5,037 bases of DNA from contig JAGLQR010000163.1 in NCBI GenBank assembly GCA_023136725.1, positions 1-5,037 on the forward strand, given 5' to 3'. Below are positions 1 to 5,037 of the stretch, in pieces. How positions within the stretch are numbered: position 1 is the first letter of the stretch; each line of letters begins with the position of its first letter. A program made the translations under genes and the position numbers. The notes under the pieces were generated by a model, which worked only from the letters and a program-made list of their open reading frames with translations, had not been told where the DNA came from and made no database searches. The stretch comes from Candidatus Aminicenantota bacterium (GTDB lineage Bacteria > Acidobacteriota > Aminicenantia > UBA2199).

Positions 1-590
1 TTCTCTACTTCGAACTTCATGTTATCACGAAGATAGTCAAAACCGAATTCATTATTGGTTCCGTAAGTGATATCACAATTATAAGCTTCTTTTCTCTCCT
101 CATCATTCATACCGTGCTTGATCACTCCGACAGACAATCCGAGGAACGTGTAGATCTTTCCCATCCACTCTGAGTCACGGGAGGCGAGGTAATCATTTAC
201 AGTAACAATATGGACACCTTTACCCTCAAGCGCATTGAGATAAGCTGCAAGAGTTGCAACCAGTGTTTTACCTTCACCGGTTTTCATTTCAGCGATCATC
301 CCTCTATGCAGAATTATTCCACCGAGGAGCTGAACATCAAAGTGACGCATGTTCAATGCTCTCTTTCCCGCTTCACGGACAATAGCAAATACATCTGGAA
401 GAATATCTTCCAGAGTTTCGCCCGAATTGAGTCTCTCACGGAACTTGTCTGTATAACCTTTGAGTTGCTCATCTGAAAGTGAACTGATTTCAGGTTCAAG
501 TTTATTTATTTCTTCTATTATCGGGGCAAGTTTTTTTAGTTCTCTTTCATTACTTGTCCCGAAAATTTTTTTTAGTAAATAATTGATCAT
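1..590 (-). CDS. secA: Preprotein translocase ATPase SecA, N-terminal part (runs off left edge)
   Basis: SecA is the cytoplasmic ATPase motor that pushes unfolded preproteins through the SecYEG channel. Only the first 196 codons are present, against a usual length of roughly 800-1000 residues, and the reading frame is open to the window edge. The start MINYLLKKIFG matches the usual SecA N-terminus, so the ATG at 590 is well placed. Visible signatures are the conserved RHFDVQLLGG stretch (residues 82-91), with the Q87 region that contacts adenine; Walker A MKTGEGKT (102-109) with K108 and T109; VNDYLA (131-136); and the TYGTNNEFGFDYLRDN block (175-190). The Walker B DEVD box, preprotein cross-linking domain and C-terminal zinc finger lie outside the window. 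There is no Shine-Dalgarno sequence before the ATG, and an extended -10 promoter ends nine bases upstream. The gene is transcribed divergently from the M23 peptidase. The family assignment is essentially certain. Confidence 0.97.
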   Translation of the reverse strand, partial: MINYLLKKIFGTSNERELKKLAPIIEEINKLEPEISSLSDEQLKGYTDKFRERLNSGETLEDILPDVFAIVREAGKRALNMRHFDVQLLGGIILHRGMIAEMKTGEGKTLVATLAAYLNALEGKGVHIVTVNDYLASRDSEWMGKIYTFLGLSVGVIKHGMNDEERKEAYNCDITYGTNNEFGFDYLRDNMKFEVE

Positions 591-599
591 ATTAGCAAT

Positions 600-627
600 A
601 TTATATCAGAACATTAAGTTAAGGCAA
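600..627 (-). promoter_or_regulatory. Putative extended -10 promoter of secA
   Basis: Read on the minus strand, there is a perfect -10 TATAAT (605-600) preceded by TG at 608-607, the extended -10 arrangement TGnTATAAT. A -35-like TTGCCT (627-622, four of six matches to TTGACA) lies upstream with a 16-bp spacer. The predicted start site is near 593, only about three bases before the secA ATG at 590, so the transcript would be nearly leaderless. This rests on matches to the housekeeping sigma consensus; the organism's own consensus is unknown. Confidence 0.5.
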
Positions 628-637
628 GATTGAAGCC

Positions 638-672
638 GGAGGAGGATTGCTTTGAACCAAAATTTTTATTAG
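638..672 (+). other. Possible six-codon leader ORF with a strong ribosome-binding site
   Basis: GGAGGAGG (638-645) is the strongest Shine-Dalgarno match in the intergenic region. It is followed after 6 nt by TTG (652), opening a six-codon frame (MNQNFY) that stops at TAG 670-672, 11 nt before the M23 peptidase ATG. The site lies 38 nt from that ATG, too far to serve it directly. It could be a leader peptide coupling translation to the downstream gene, or a chance purine run. It would matter only if transcription starts upstream of 638. Very short ORFs like this often arise by chance, so confidence is low. Confidence 0.2.
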
Positions 673-675
673 AAT
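647..675 (+). promoter_or_regulatory. Weak candidate promoter of the M23 peptidase gene
   Basis: A -10-like TAGAAT (670-675, five of six) is preceded by TTGCTT (647-652, three of six, with the TTG core intact) at a 17-bp spacing. The predicted start near 682 would leave about two bases before the ATG at 684. This mirrors the arrangement seen for secA on the other strand. It competes with the idea that transcription begins further upstream and includes the GGAGGAGG leader. An alternative -10-like TATTAT at 599-604 lacks a good -35. Confidence 0.3.
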
Positions 676-683
676 AGACAACT

Positions 684-2009
684 ATGGATTCTGCAATAAG
701 ATCATACAGAAGAAAGCGCTTTGCACTCATCTTAATACTGATATTTCTAATTGTTGTTTTCTATATGAAGATATGCAGAACCGGAAGTCCAACCAATCCA
801 AAAAAAGAGGTTAAGTTCAATTCTTCCGTTGGTAATTATATCCCCTCTTCAGACAGTGACAATTTATCATTCAACGGGAAAGTAAGGAGAGGTGATAACC
901 TTTTTACTATCTTGTCATCTGAAAATTTAGATAATTCACTTATAATAGAAATAATTTCAAAAACCGGTGAGATATATGATCTCAGGAAAATAAAAGCAGG
1001 AAATAATTACTTGATTAACTATGATGCTGACGGGTTTCAATCCTTCAGATATGATATAGAAAAAAACAAGTATCTAGAGTTGTTCAGAGTCGGGTCCGGG
1101 AGAGTAGAAGGTAAGATCGTTGTAATACCCTACGAGATCAGGATTGAGCTGATAGAAGGGAGTATTAACGGTTCCCTGTATGAAACTCTTACCAATTCTG
1201 AGAAAGGGGGAGGGGAACTTGCTGAACACCTTGCAACTCTTTACGAGTATGATATAGATTTCAACAGGGATATCAGGAAAGGTGATTCATTTCTGATACT
1301 TCTGGAAAAAAGGTATCTGAATGGGGCGTTTTCCGGTTATGGGAAAATTATTGCGTCTGAGTTTATAAACAGGGGTAAAAAAACCAGCGTTGTCCGGTTT
1401 GCAGCTGATCCCGGGAAGAATTCATACTATCATCCTGATGGGAGAGCTGTAAAAAAAATGTTTCTCAGATGTCCTTTACCTTTCATGCGTTTAACCTCCC
1501 GCTTTGGTTACAGAAGGCATCCTGTGACAGGATTTTCTGCTGCACATAACGGGATCGATCTCGGAGCACCAAGGGGAACCACAGTCAGGGCTACAGCAGA
1601 CGGGAGAATTTACCAGGCCGGCTATGACAGGATCAGAGGAAGGTATATTGTCATGTCCCACGGGAATAAATACAGGACACATTACTATCATCTAGCAGGA
1701 ATAAAGAAAGGGATAAGGAGAGGTAAATGGGTGAATCAGGGGAATGTTATAGGTTATGTCGGGAATACCGGCAGGTCTACCGGACCTCATCTTCACTACG
1801 GCCTCCAGCGCAGCGGACGCTACTTAAACCCGCTCCGGTTAAATTCACCATCAAGAGAGCCTGTGAAAAAGAGAGATAGGGAACGGTTCAACAATTCCTC
1901 AGGGGTCATTTTTACTTTACTTGAAATTGGTAAGAGCAACATCCTGAACAATTCACTTAAACAATTTATCTATAGATCGGCACTTGAAATAGTCGGGAAT
2001 AATATATGA
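684..2009 (+). CDS. Membrane-anchored M23 (LytM-type) zinc metallopeptidase
   Basis: This is a predicted cell-wall endopeptidase of the M23 family, which cleaves peptide cross-links of peptidoglycan on the outer face of the inner membrane. The N-terminus has basic residues (RSYRRKR) followed by one hydrophobic segment (about residues 13-28) with no signal peptidase site seen, so it looks like an N-in signal anchor. Residues about 60-240 resemble the regulatory N-terminal domains of Csd3/OapA-like M23 proteins, including a GSLYETL stretch near 163. The catalytic domain spans about 265-385 and has all expected ligands: HNGID (H288, D292), YYHL (H336) and GPHLHYG (H369, H371), so it should be an active enzyme rather than a degenerate activator. 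A basic, unassigned tail of about 55 residues follows. The start is fixed by an in-frame TAG at 675-677; ATG 684 is the first start after it but has no Shine-Dalgarno sequence. Substrate bond and cell-cycle role cannot be told from sequence. Confidence 0.95.
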   Translation: MDSAIRSYRRKRFALILILIFLIVVFYMKICRTGSPTNPKKEVKFNSSVGNYIPSSDSDNLSFNGKVRRGDNLFTILSSENLDNSLIIEIISKTGEIYDLRKIKAGNNYLINYDADGFQSFRYDIEKNKYLELFRVGSGRVEGKIVVIPYEIRIELIEGSINGSLYETLTNSEKGGGELAEHLATLYEYDIDFNRDIRKGDSFLILLEKRYLNGAFSGYGKIIASEFINRGKKTSVVRFAADPGKNSYYHPDGRAVKKMFLRCPLPFMRLTSRFGYRRHPVTGFSAAHNGIDLGAPRGTTVRATADGRIYQAGYDRIRGRYIVMSHGNKYRTHYYHLAGIKKGIRRGKWVNQGNVIGYVGNTGRSTGPHLHYGLQRSGRYLNPLRLNSPSREPVKKRDRERFNNSSGVIFTLLEIGKSNILNNSLKQFIYRSALEIVGNNI

Positions 2010-2021
2010 TTTTGTTGAGCT

Positions 2022-3329
2022 CTAAATAATTGTCAGGAGTGAATATTTTTTCTTTCCGATCTGGATCAGAATATATTTGCCGTTAAGGAGATCTTCTTCA
2101 CCGATCATTTTGTCCGGGTCTTCAATCCTCTCTTTATTAATGGAAACACCGCCGCTTTTGATCATGCGGCGAGCTTCACCTTTCGACGCACAAACAGAAG
2201 ACTGAACTGCCAGAAGATCTAAAATGTTGATTTTGCTCTTAAGGTCGGAATTGTTAATGTCAAACCTGGGAACACCTTCGAATATATTAAGGAAATCAGA
2301 TTCTGAAATTTTAATGAGAGTTTCTTTTGTCCCTTTCCCGAACAATATCCTTGATGCTTCCTCGGATGTCAGAACGTCTTCCTCAGAATGTACCATTGCT
2401 GTTAATTCTTTTGCCAGCCTCTTCTGAAGTATTCTCAAATGGGGAGCATCTTTATGTTCTTCAGAGAGGGTTTTTATTTCATCTTCTCCGAGTGCAGTGA
2501 AAATCTTTATATATTTCCCGGCATCATCATCCGAAGTGTTGAGCCAGAATTGATAGAATTTGTATGGTGATGTCCTTGAGGGATCAAGCCAGACATTTCC
2601 ACCTTCTGTCTTTCCGAATTTTGATCCATCGCTTTTAGTGATAAGCGGGCAGGTCAGGGCAAATGCTTCACCGCCGGTTTTTCTTCTTATAAGTTCTGTC
2701 CCTGTGGTAATATTTCCCCATTGATCGGAGCCGCCCATCTGAAGTCTGCAATTCTTTGTTTTATATAGTTCAAGGAAATCAGTTGCCTGAACCAGTTGAT
2801 AAGAAAATTCTGCAAATGACATCCCTGTTTTCGATTCTTCGCCTATTCTCTTCTTAACGGAATCTTTGGACATCATATAATTCACTGTTATATGTTTACC
2901 TATTTCCCTGATGAACTCGAGGAATGAGAAGTCCTTCATCCAGTCGTAGTTATTTACAAGGTCGGCACTATTGGCACTTCCTTTATTAAAATCCAGGAAT
3001 TTAGCCAATTGCTTTTTTATTGCTTCCTGGTTTTTCCTTAAAGTTTCTTCACTCAGCAGGTTTCTTTCATCAGATCTCCCTGAAGGGTCTCCGATCATAC
3101 CTGTGGCACCACCAAGCAAAACTATCGGTTTATGCCCTGCTAATTGGAAATGTTTAAGTATCATGACTGAAACAAGATGGCCGATGTGGAGGGAATCTGC
3201 TGTCGGGTCAAATCCGATATATGCTGCGGTACTTTCTTTCAGAAGGAATTCTTCGGTTCCGGCCATGATATCATGGATCATGCCCCGCCATTTTAATTCT
3301 TCGATAAAATTCTTATTACTATTTTCCAT
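2022..3329 (-). CDS. tyrS: Tyrosyl-tRNA synthetase (class Ic, KFGKT type)
   Basis: This enzyme charges tRNA-Tyr with tyrosine using ATP in the cytoplasm. At 435 residues it is full length for the bacterial family (about 400-430). The Rossmann catalytic domain carries Y37 in YIGFDPT, the HIGH motif (48-51), GDPSGR (80-85), the tyrosine-binding set Y177, Q181 and D184, GGSDQWGN (199-206), and KFGKT (237-241) in place of KMSKS, as in E. coli-type TyrRS. A C-terminal S4-like RNA-binding domain occupies about residues 368-430, with the typical SKGEARRMIKSGGVSIN stretch. The ATG directly abuts the korC stop codon (TGAATG) in the same reading frame, and there is no good Shine-Dalgarno sequence. Initiation is therefore probably by termination-reinitiation from korC. 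No T-box or separate promoter is visible. The gene is last in the operon and converges on the M23 peptidase gene. Identification is secure. Confidence 0.98.
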   Translation of the reverse strand: MENSNKNFIEELKWRGMIHDIMAGTEEFLLKESTAAYIGFDPTADSLHIGHLVSVMILKHFQLAGHKPIVLLGGATGMIGDPSGRSDERNLLSEETLRKNQEAIKKQLAKFLDFNKGSANSADLVNNYDWMKDFSFLEFIREIGKHITVNYMMSKDSVKKRIGEESKTGMSFAEFSYQLVQATDFLELYKTKNCRLQMGGSDQWGNITTGTELIRRKTGGEAFALTCPLITKSDGSKFGKTEGGNVWLDPSRTSPYKFYQFWLNTSDDDAGKYIKIFTALGEDEIKTLSEEHKDAPHLRILQKRLAKELTAMVHSEEDVLTSEEASRILFGKGTKETLIKISESDFLNIFEGVPRFDINNSDLKSKINILDLLAVQSSVCASKGEARRMIKSGGVSINKERIEDPDKMIGEEDLLNGKYILIQIGKKKYSLLTII

Positions 3330-3863
3330 TCAGACCAGATCTCGGCCGAGATCTATAGCTTTCATATTTGGCTCGGCTGTCCCTTTAGGTGCCCACTCTT
3401 TTACAAAATCGACCATGTTATCATAATCGATAATATTTGTAAGTTTCTGAGTAATGGCAAGTGTTACTACTGAAGTAAAAACAATATTCCCCAACTGCTT
3501 TTTTATTTCATGAATGAGCGGGATCTTGTAAAGTTTCCAGTTCTTTGTGTCTCCAAGGTCAGGAACAAGATTTGAATCTACAACAACTATTGCATCATCC
3601 TTGACTCTATTTCTGTAGAGATCAAAGGGTTTCTGGTAAGTACAGAGGAAAAAATCGATCTTACTTGCCTGGGGGAATATTATTTTTTCATCTGAAAGAA
3701 TAACATCCACCTTCGTCGGGCCTCCCCTGACAGTTGCAGTATAAGTGGGGCTTTCCAATGCATGCTTTCCTTCCTTTTCCACTGCAATATCAACAAGAAG
3801 GGCTCCAGCCGTTATAATTCCCTGTCCCCCAACTGCTCCTAATCTTATTTCATATCTGTCCAT
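3330..3863 (-). CDS. korC: 2-oxoacid:ferredoxin oxidoreductase, gamma subunit (probably 2-oxoglutarate)
   Basis: This is the small gamma subunit of the CoA-dependent 2-oxoacid:ferredoxin oxidoreductases. It packs against the catalytic alpha and beta subunits and is thought to help bind CoA. Its 177 residues are typical of a stand-alone gamma chain. The glycine-rich GAVGGQGIITAG (9-20), the TYTATVRGGPTKVDVILSD block (40-58) with its conserved RGG, and the C-terminal AEPNMKAIDLGRDL region fit the family. The start at 3863 has a GAGGA ribosome-binding sequence 4-5 nt upstream. The gene follows korB by 12 nt and its TGA abuts the tyrS ATG. Its last codons contain an 18-bp palindrome. Substrate cannot be read from this subunit; the KorB-like neighbour favours 2-oxoglutarate over pyruvate or branched-chain 2-oxoacids. 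Confidence 0.9.
   Translation of the reverse strand: MDRYEIRLGAVGGQGIITAGALLVDIAVEKEGKHALESPTYTATVRGGPTKVDVILSDEKIIFPQASKIDFFLCTYQKPFDLYRNRVKDDAIVVVDSNLVPDLGDTKNWKLYKIPLIHEIKKQLGNIVFTSVVTLAITQKLTNIIDYDNMVDFVKEWAPKGTAEPNMKAIDLGRDLV
3337..3354 (-). repeat. Perfect 18-bp palindrome just upstream of the tyrS start
   Basis: AGATCTCGGCCGAGATCT reads identically on both strands. As RNA it can fold into a 7-bp stem with a GGCC tetraloop. It lies inside the last codons of korC (coding for DLGRDL) and ends 7 nt before the tyrS AUG, where a ribosome-binding site would be. There is no T tract after it, so it is not an intrinsic terminator. It could mask tyrS initiation until ribosomes finishing korC melt it, or be a DNA-binding site. 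The symmetry is seen directly; the function is inferred. Confidence 0.5.
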
Positions 3864-3875
3864 TTTATCCTCGCC
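3864..3875 (-). promoter_or_regulatory. korC ribosome-binding site in the korB-korC gap
   Basis: The 12-nt gap reads GGCGAGGATAAA on the minus strand. GAGGA gives a good Shine-Dalgarno match 4-5 nt before the korC ATG at 3863, which supports that start. There is no room for a separate promoter in the gap, so korC is read from the korAB transcript. Confidence 0.65.
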
Positions 3876-4715
3876 CTATTTTATATTATTCTTTTTTGCT
3901 GCTTCTTTTGCCGCCGGAACAATATGCTTATGGTAAAGTTCGGCATATTCATATCTGTCTGTATCCTCCTGAAGGATACCGACCGGATATTTGTGATCTC
4001 TTTCCTCGGGGGTCATTTTTTCATATTGTGCCTTTGTAACTGTCCTTTCTGCGATCCACTTCGTCATTTTCACAGGGTTTTTCATCTTATTTTTTCTGCC
4101 GAGATTGATGTGACAATTACTTATTGCTTCTACAACGGAGAACCCGCTGTGCTGAAATGATTTTTTTATGACCTCTTTCAGCTGAACTGTCCTGTTTACT
4201 GTTTCTCTTGCAACAAAAGTTGCTCTTGCGGCAATCATCAATTCTGCAGGATGGAATTTAGGTTCAATATTTCCGTATGGAGTAGTTTCAGTTATAAATT
4301 TCTGAGGAGTAAGCGGGGATACCTGCCCTCCCGTCATTCCGTAGACACCGTTATTTATAAGGATCATCTTAATGCCGATATTACGTCTTGCTGCATGAAT
4401 CAGATGATTACCTCCTATGGCAAGTGCATCACCGTCTCCCGAGATAACAACAACAAGCTTATCCGGTCTTGCAAGTTTTACACCTGTTGCAAAAGTGAGG
4501 GCTCTGCCATGGGTAGTGTGTAAAGTATTAGTATTAAAGAACGTTGGCATCCTTCCGGAACATCCAATGCCGGCAACAACTATTATATCGTTTGGATCCA
4601 GATCAAGATCGGAAAATGCCATTGCAATTGCTTTCAGAACGATACCATCACCGCACCCCGGACACCATGGTGTGGGAAATGTCTGGTACCTTATATATTT
4701 TTCGTATTTGTTCAT
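3876..4715 (-). CDS. korB: 2-oxoacid:ferredoxin oxidoreductase, beta subunit, TPP and [4Fe-4S] binding (probably 2-oxoglutarate)
   Basis: This is the thiamine-pyrophosphate subunit of an enzyme that converts a 2-oxoacid plus CoA and oxidised ferredoxin to acyl-CoA, CO2 and reduced ferredoxin, or the reverse in carbon-fixing metabolism. The 279 residues match KorB length. Visible are WCPGCG (17-22), GIGCSGRMP (49-57), the TPP/Mg motif GDGDALAIGGNH (93-104), and NNGVYGMTGGQVSPLTP (121-137). Cysteines C18, C21, C52 and C201 are the expected ligands of the single [4Fe-4S] cluster of this subunit type. HTTHGRA and the PYGNIEP segment are typical of 2-oxoglutarate and related enzymes rather than pyruvate synthase. 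The ATG overlaps the korA stop as ATGA and is preceded by AAGGAG at 8-nt spacing. The C-terminal 60 residues are charged and rich in lysine and glutamate. An isovalerate-type (Vor) specificity remains possible. Confidence 0.92.
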   Translation of the reverse strand: MNKYEKYIRYQTFPTPWCPGCGDGIVLKAIAMAFSDLDLDPNDIIVVAGIGCSGRMPTFFNTNTLHTTHGRALTFATGVKLARPDKLVVVISGDGDALAIGGNHLIHAARRNIGIKMILINNGVYGMTGGQVSPLTPQKFITETTPYGNIEPKFHPAELMIAARATFVARETVNRTVQLKEVIKKSFQHSGFSVVEAISNCHINLGRKNKMKNPVKMTKWIAERTVTKAQYEKMTPEERDHKYPVGILQEDTDRYEYAELYHKHIVPAAKEAAKKNNIK

Positions 4716-5037
4716 TTTGTAAACTCCTTAATGGAATTGACTATCTCTTTCGGAGTAAATGGAATTCCGTTTGCTCTGAGGAGGGTTTTCTTCATCACAT
4801 CATCAGAGGATACTCTTTCGATCTCATATTTGATCTGCCCCATGTTCATTTCGACTGTCAAGATCTTTTTGATTTTCTTGAATCTTTCCTGAAGAGCTTT
4901 TTTAGGGAAGGGCCAGATCGTCAGAGGTTGGAATAATCCGACCTTTATACCTTCCTCCCTTGCTTCCTTTACCGCATTCAATGCTGCTCTTGCGGAAACT
5001 CCGAAAGCAAAAACCATGATCTCAGCATCTTCCATAT
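4712..5037 (-). CDS. korA: 2-oxoacid:ferredoxin oxidoreductase, alpha subunit, C-terminal part (runs off right edge)
   Basis: Only the last 108 codons are present; the true start is beyond the right edge, since the family is usually about 350-380 residues. The Met codon at 5035 is internal. The segment is the transketolase C-terminal-like domain of the alpha subunit: MEDAEIMVFAFGVSARAALN, then EGIKVGLFQPLTIWPFP, then ILTVEMNMGQIKYEIERV, all in the usual order and spacing. This domain helps form the active site together with the TPP-binding beta subunit. The TGA stop overlaps the korB ATG. A ferredoxin-like delta subunit (korD) often precedes korA in such operons but would lie outside the window. 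KorA and VorB C-termini look alike, so the 2-oxoglutarate specificity is inferred mainly from KorB. Confidence 0.9.
   Translation of the reverse strand, partial: MEDAEIMVFAFGVSARAALNAVKEAREEGIKVGLFQPLTIWPFPKKALQERFKKIKKILTVEMNMGQIKYEIERVSSDDVMKKTLLRANGIPFTPKEIVNSIKEFTK
4724..4730 (-). promoter_or_regulatory. korB ribosome-binding site inside the korA 3' end
   Basis: TAAGGAG on the minus strand lies 8 nt before the korB ATG at 4715, within the last korA codons. Together with the ATGA stop-start overlap this supports the chosen korB start and translational coupling of the alpha and beta subunits. It shows that conventional Shine-Dalgarno initiation operates in this genome, which makes its absence before secA, the M23 gene and tyrS notable. 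Confidence 0.75.

Noticed and set aside
237..241. KFGKT in TyrRS (these numbers are residues of the protein, not bases) seen as a degenerate KMSKS motif
   Set aside because: KFGKT is the normal form in the E. coli-like TyrRS subfamily, so the enzyme should be fully active.
1377..1458. A7 (1377-1383) and A8 (1451-1458) runs in the M23 gene as possible phase-variable or slippage sites
   Set aside because: The frame is intact through both runs and all downstream zinc ligands are present. Runs of this length are ordinary in AT-rich coding DNA.
3263..3276. Perfect 14-bp palindrome CCATGATATCATGG near the 5' end of tyrS
   Set aside because: A 14-bp palindrome is expected about 0.3 times in a window this long, and the bases encode the conserved N-terminal helix (HDIM). 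It probably reflects chance and coding constraint.
3327..3332. Selenocysteine insertion at the korC-tyrS TGA
   Set aside because: Bacterial selenocysteine signals need a hairpin immediately downstream of the UGA. The only hairpin here is upstream, and neither family is known for a selenocysteine at this place.
3885..3970. AGGAGG followed by an out-of-frame ATG inside the korB 3' end, opening a frame of about 23 codons
   Set aside because: The spacing is too long (about 12 nt), the encoded peptide looks like nothing known, and the AGGAGG is explained by the Q-E-D codons of korB.
3961..3979. Inverted repeat GTATCCT / AGGATAC with a 5-nt loop inside korB
   Set aside because: It is a 7-bp stem within coding sequence with no T tract and no relation to a gene boundary. 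Such stems are common by chance.
4417..4722. Plus-strand open frames of 90-130 codons across korB and korA, and similar frames over secA and tyrS
   Set aside because: These are antisense shadows of well-identified genes, with no family signature and no plausible ribosome-binding site.

Overview
The window is a compact, moderately AT-rich stretch of bacterial chromosome (roughly 40% G+C by eye). It carries six protein genes and almost no intergenic space, and all six belong to well-known families. The 2-oxoacid:ferredoxin oxidoreductase subunits suggest an anaerobe or microaerophile with low-potential ferredoxin metabolism. TyrRS and SecA are clearly bacterial, and the envelope peptidase has a domain layout typical of Gram-negative-type bacteria. 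I cannot name the phylum; an uncultured Gram-negative-type lineage would fit. I see no rRNA, tRNA, CRISPR array, IS element, integrase or phage gene.

Layout. Positions 1-590 (minus strand) hold the N-terminal 196 codons of secA, which runs off the left edge. Positions 591-683 are a 93-bp divergent promoter region. Positions 684-2009 (plus strand) encode a membrane-anchored M23 (LytM-type) zinc peptidase with all its metal ligands. It converges, with a 12-nt gap, on a minus-strand operon that enters from the right edge. In transcription order this operon is korA (C-terminal 108 codons only), korB, korC and tyrS. The korA and korB genes overlap by ATGA, korB and korC are 12 nt apart, and korC and tyrS abut with no gap.

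Function. KorA, KorB and KorC form the catalytic core of a 2-oxoacid:ferredoxin oxidoreductase, most likely acting on 2-oxoglutarate. The enzyme makes an acyl-CoA, CO2 and reduced ferredoxin, or runs in reverse in reductive pathways. Tyrosyl-tRNA synthetase sits at the end of the same transcript with no promoter of its own in view. The SecA translocase motor and the M23 peptidase share a divergent control region, and both serve the cell envelope.

Points worth a second look are regulatory and structural. First, korC and tyrS lie in the same reading frame, separated only by one TGA. Second, a perfect 18-bp palindrome ends 7 nt before the tyrS ATG and could form an RNA hairpin over its ribosome-binding region. 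Third, both divergent genes lack a Shine-Dalgarno sequence and have a -10-like hexamer 8-9 nt before the ATG, suggesting leaderless mRNAs. Fourth, a strong GGAGGAGG in that intergenic region precedes only a six-codon TTG-initiated ORF. I found no convincing evidence of a new biological system.
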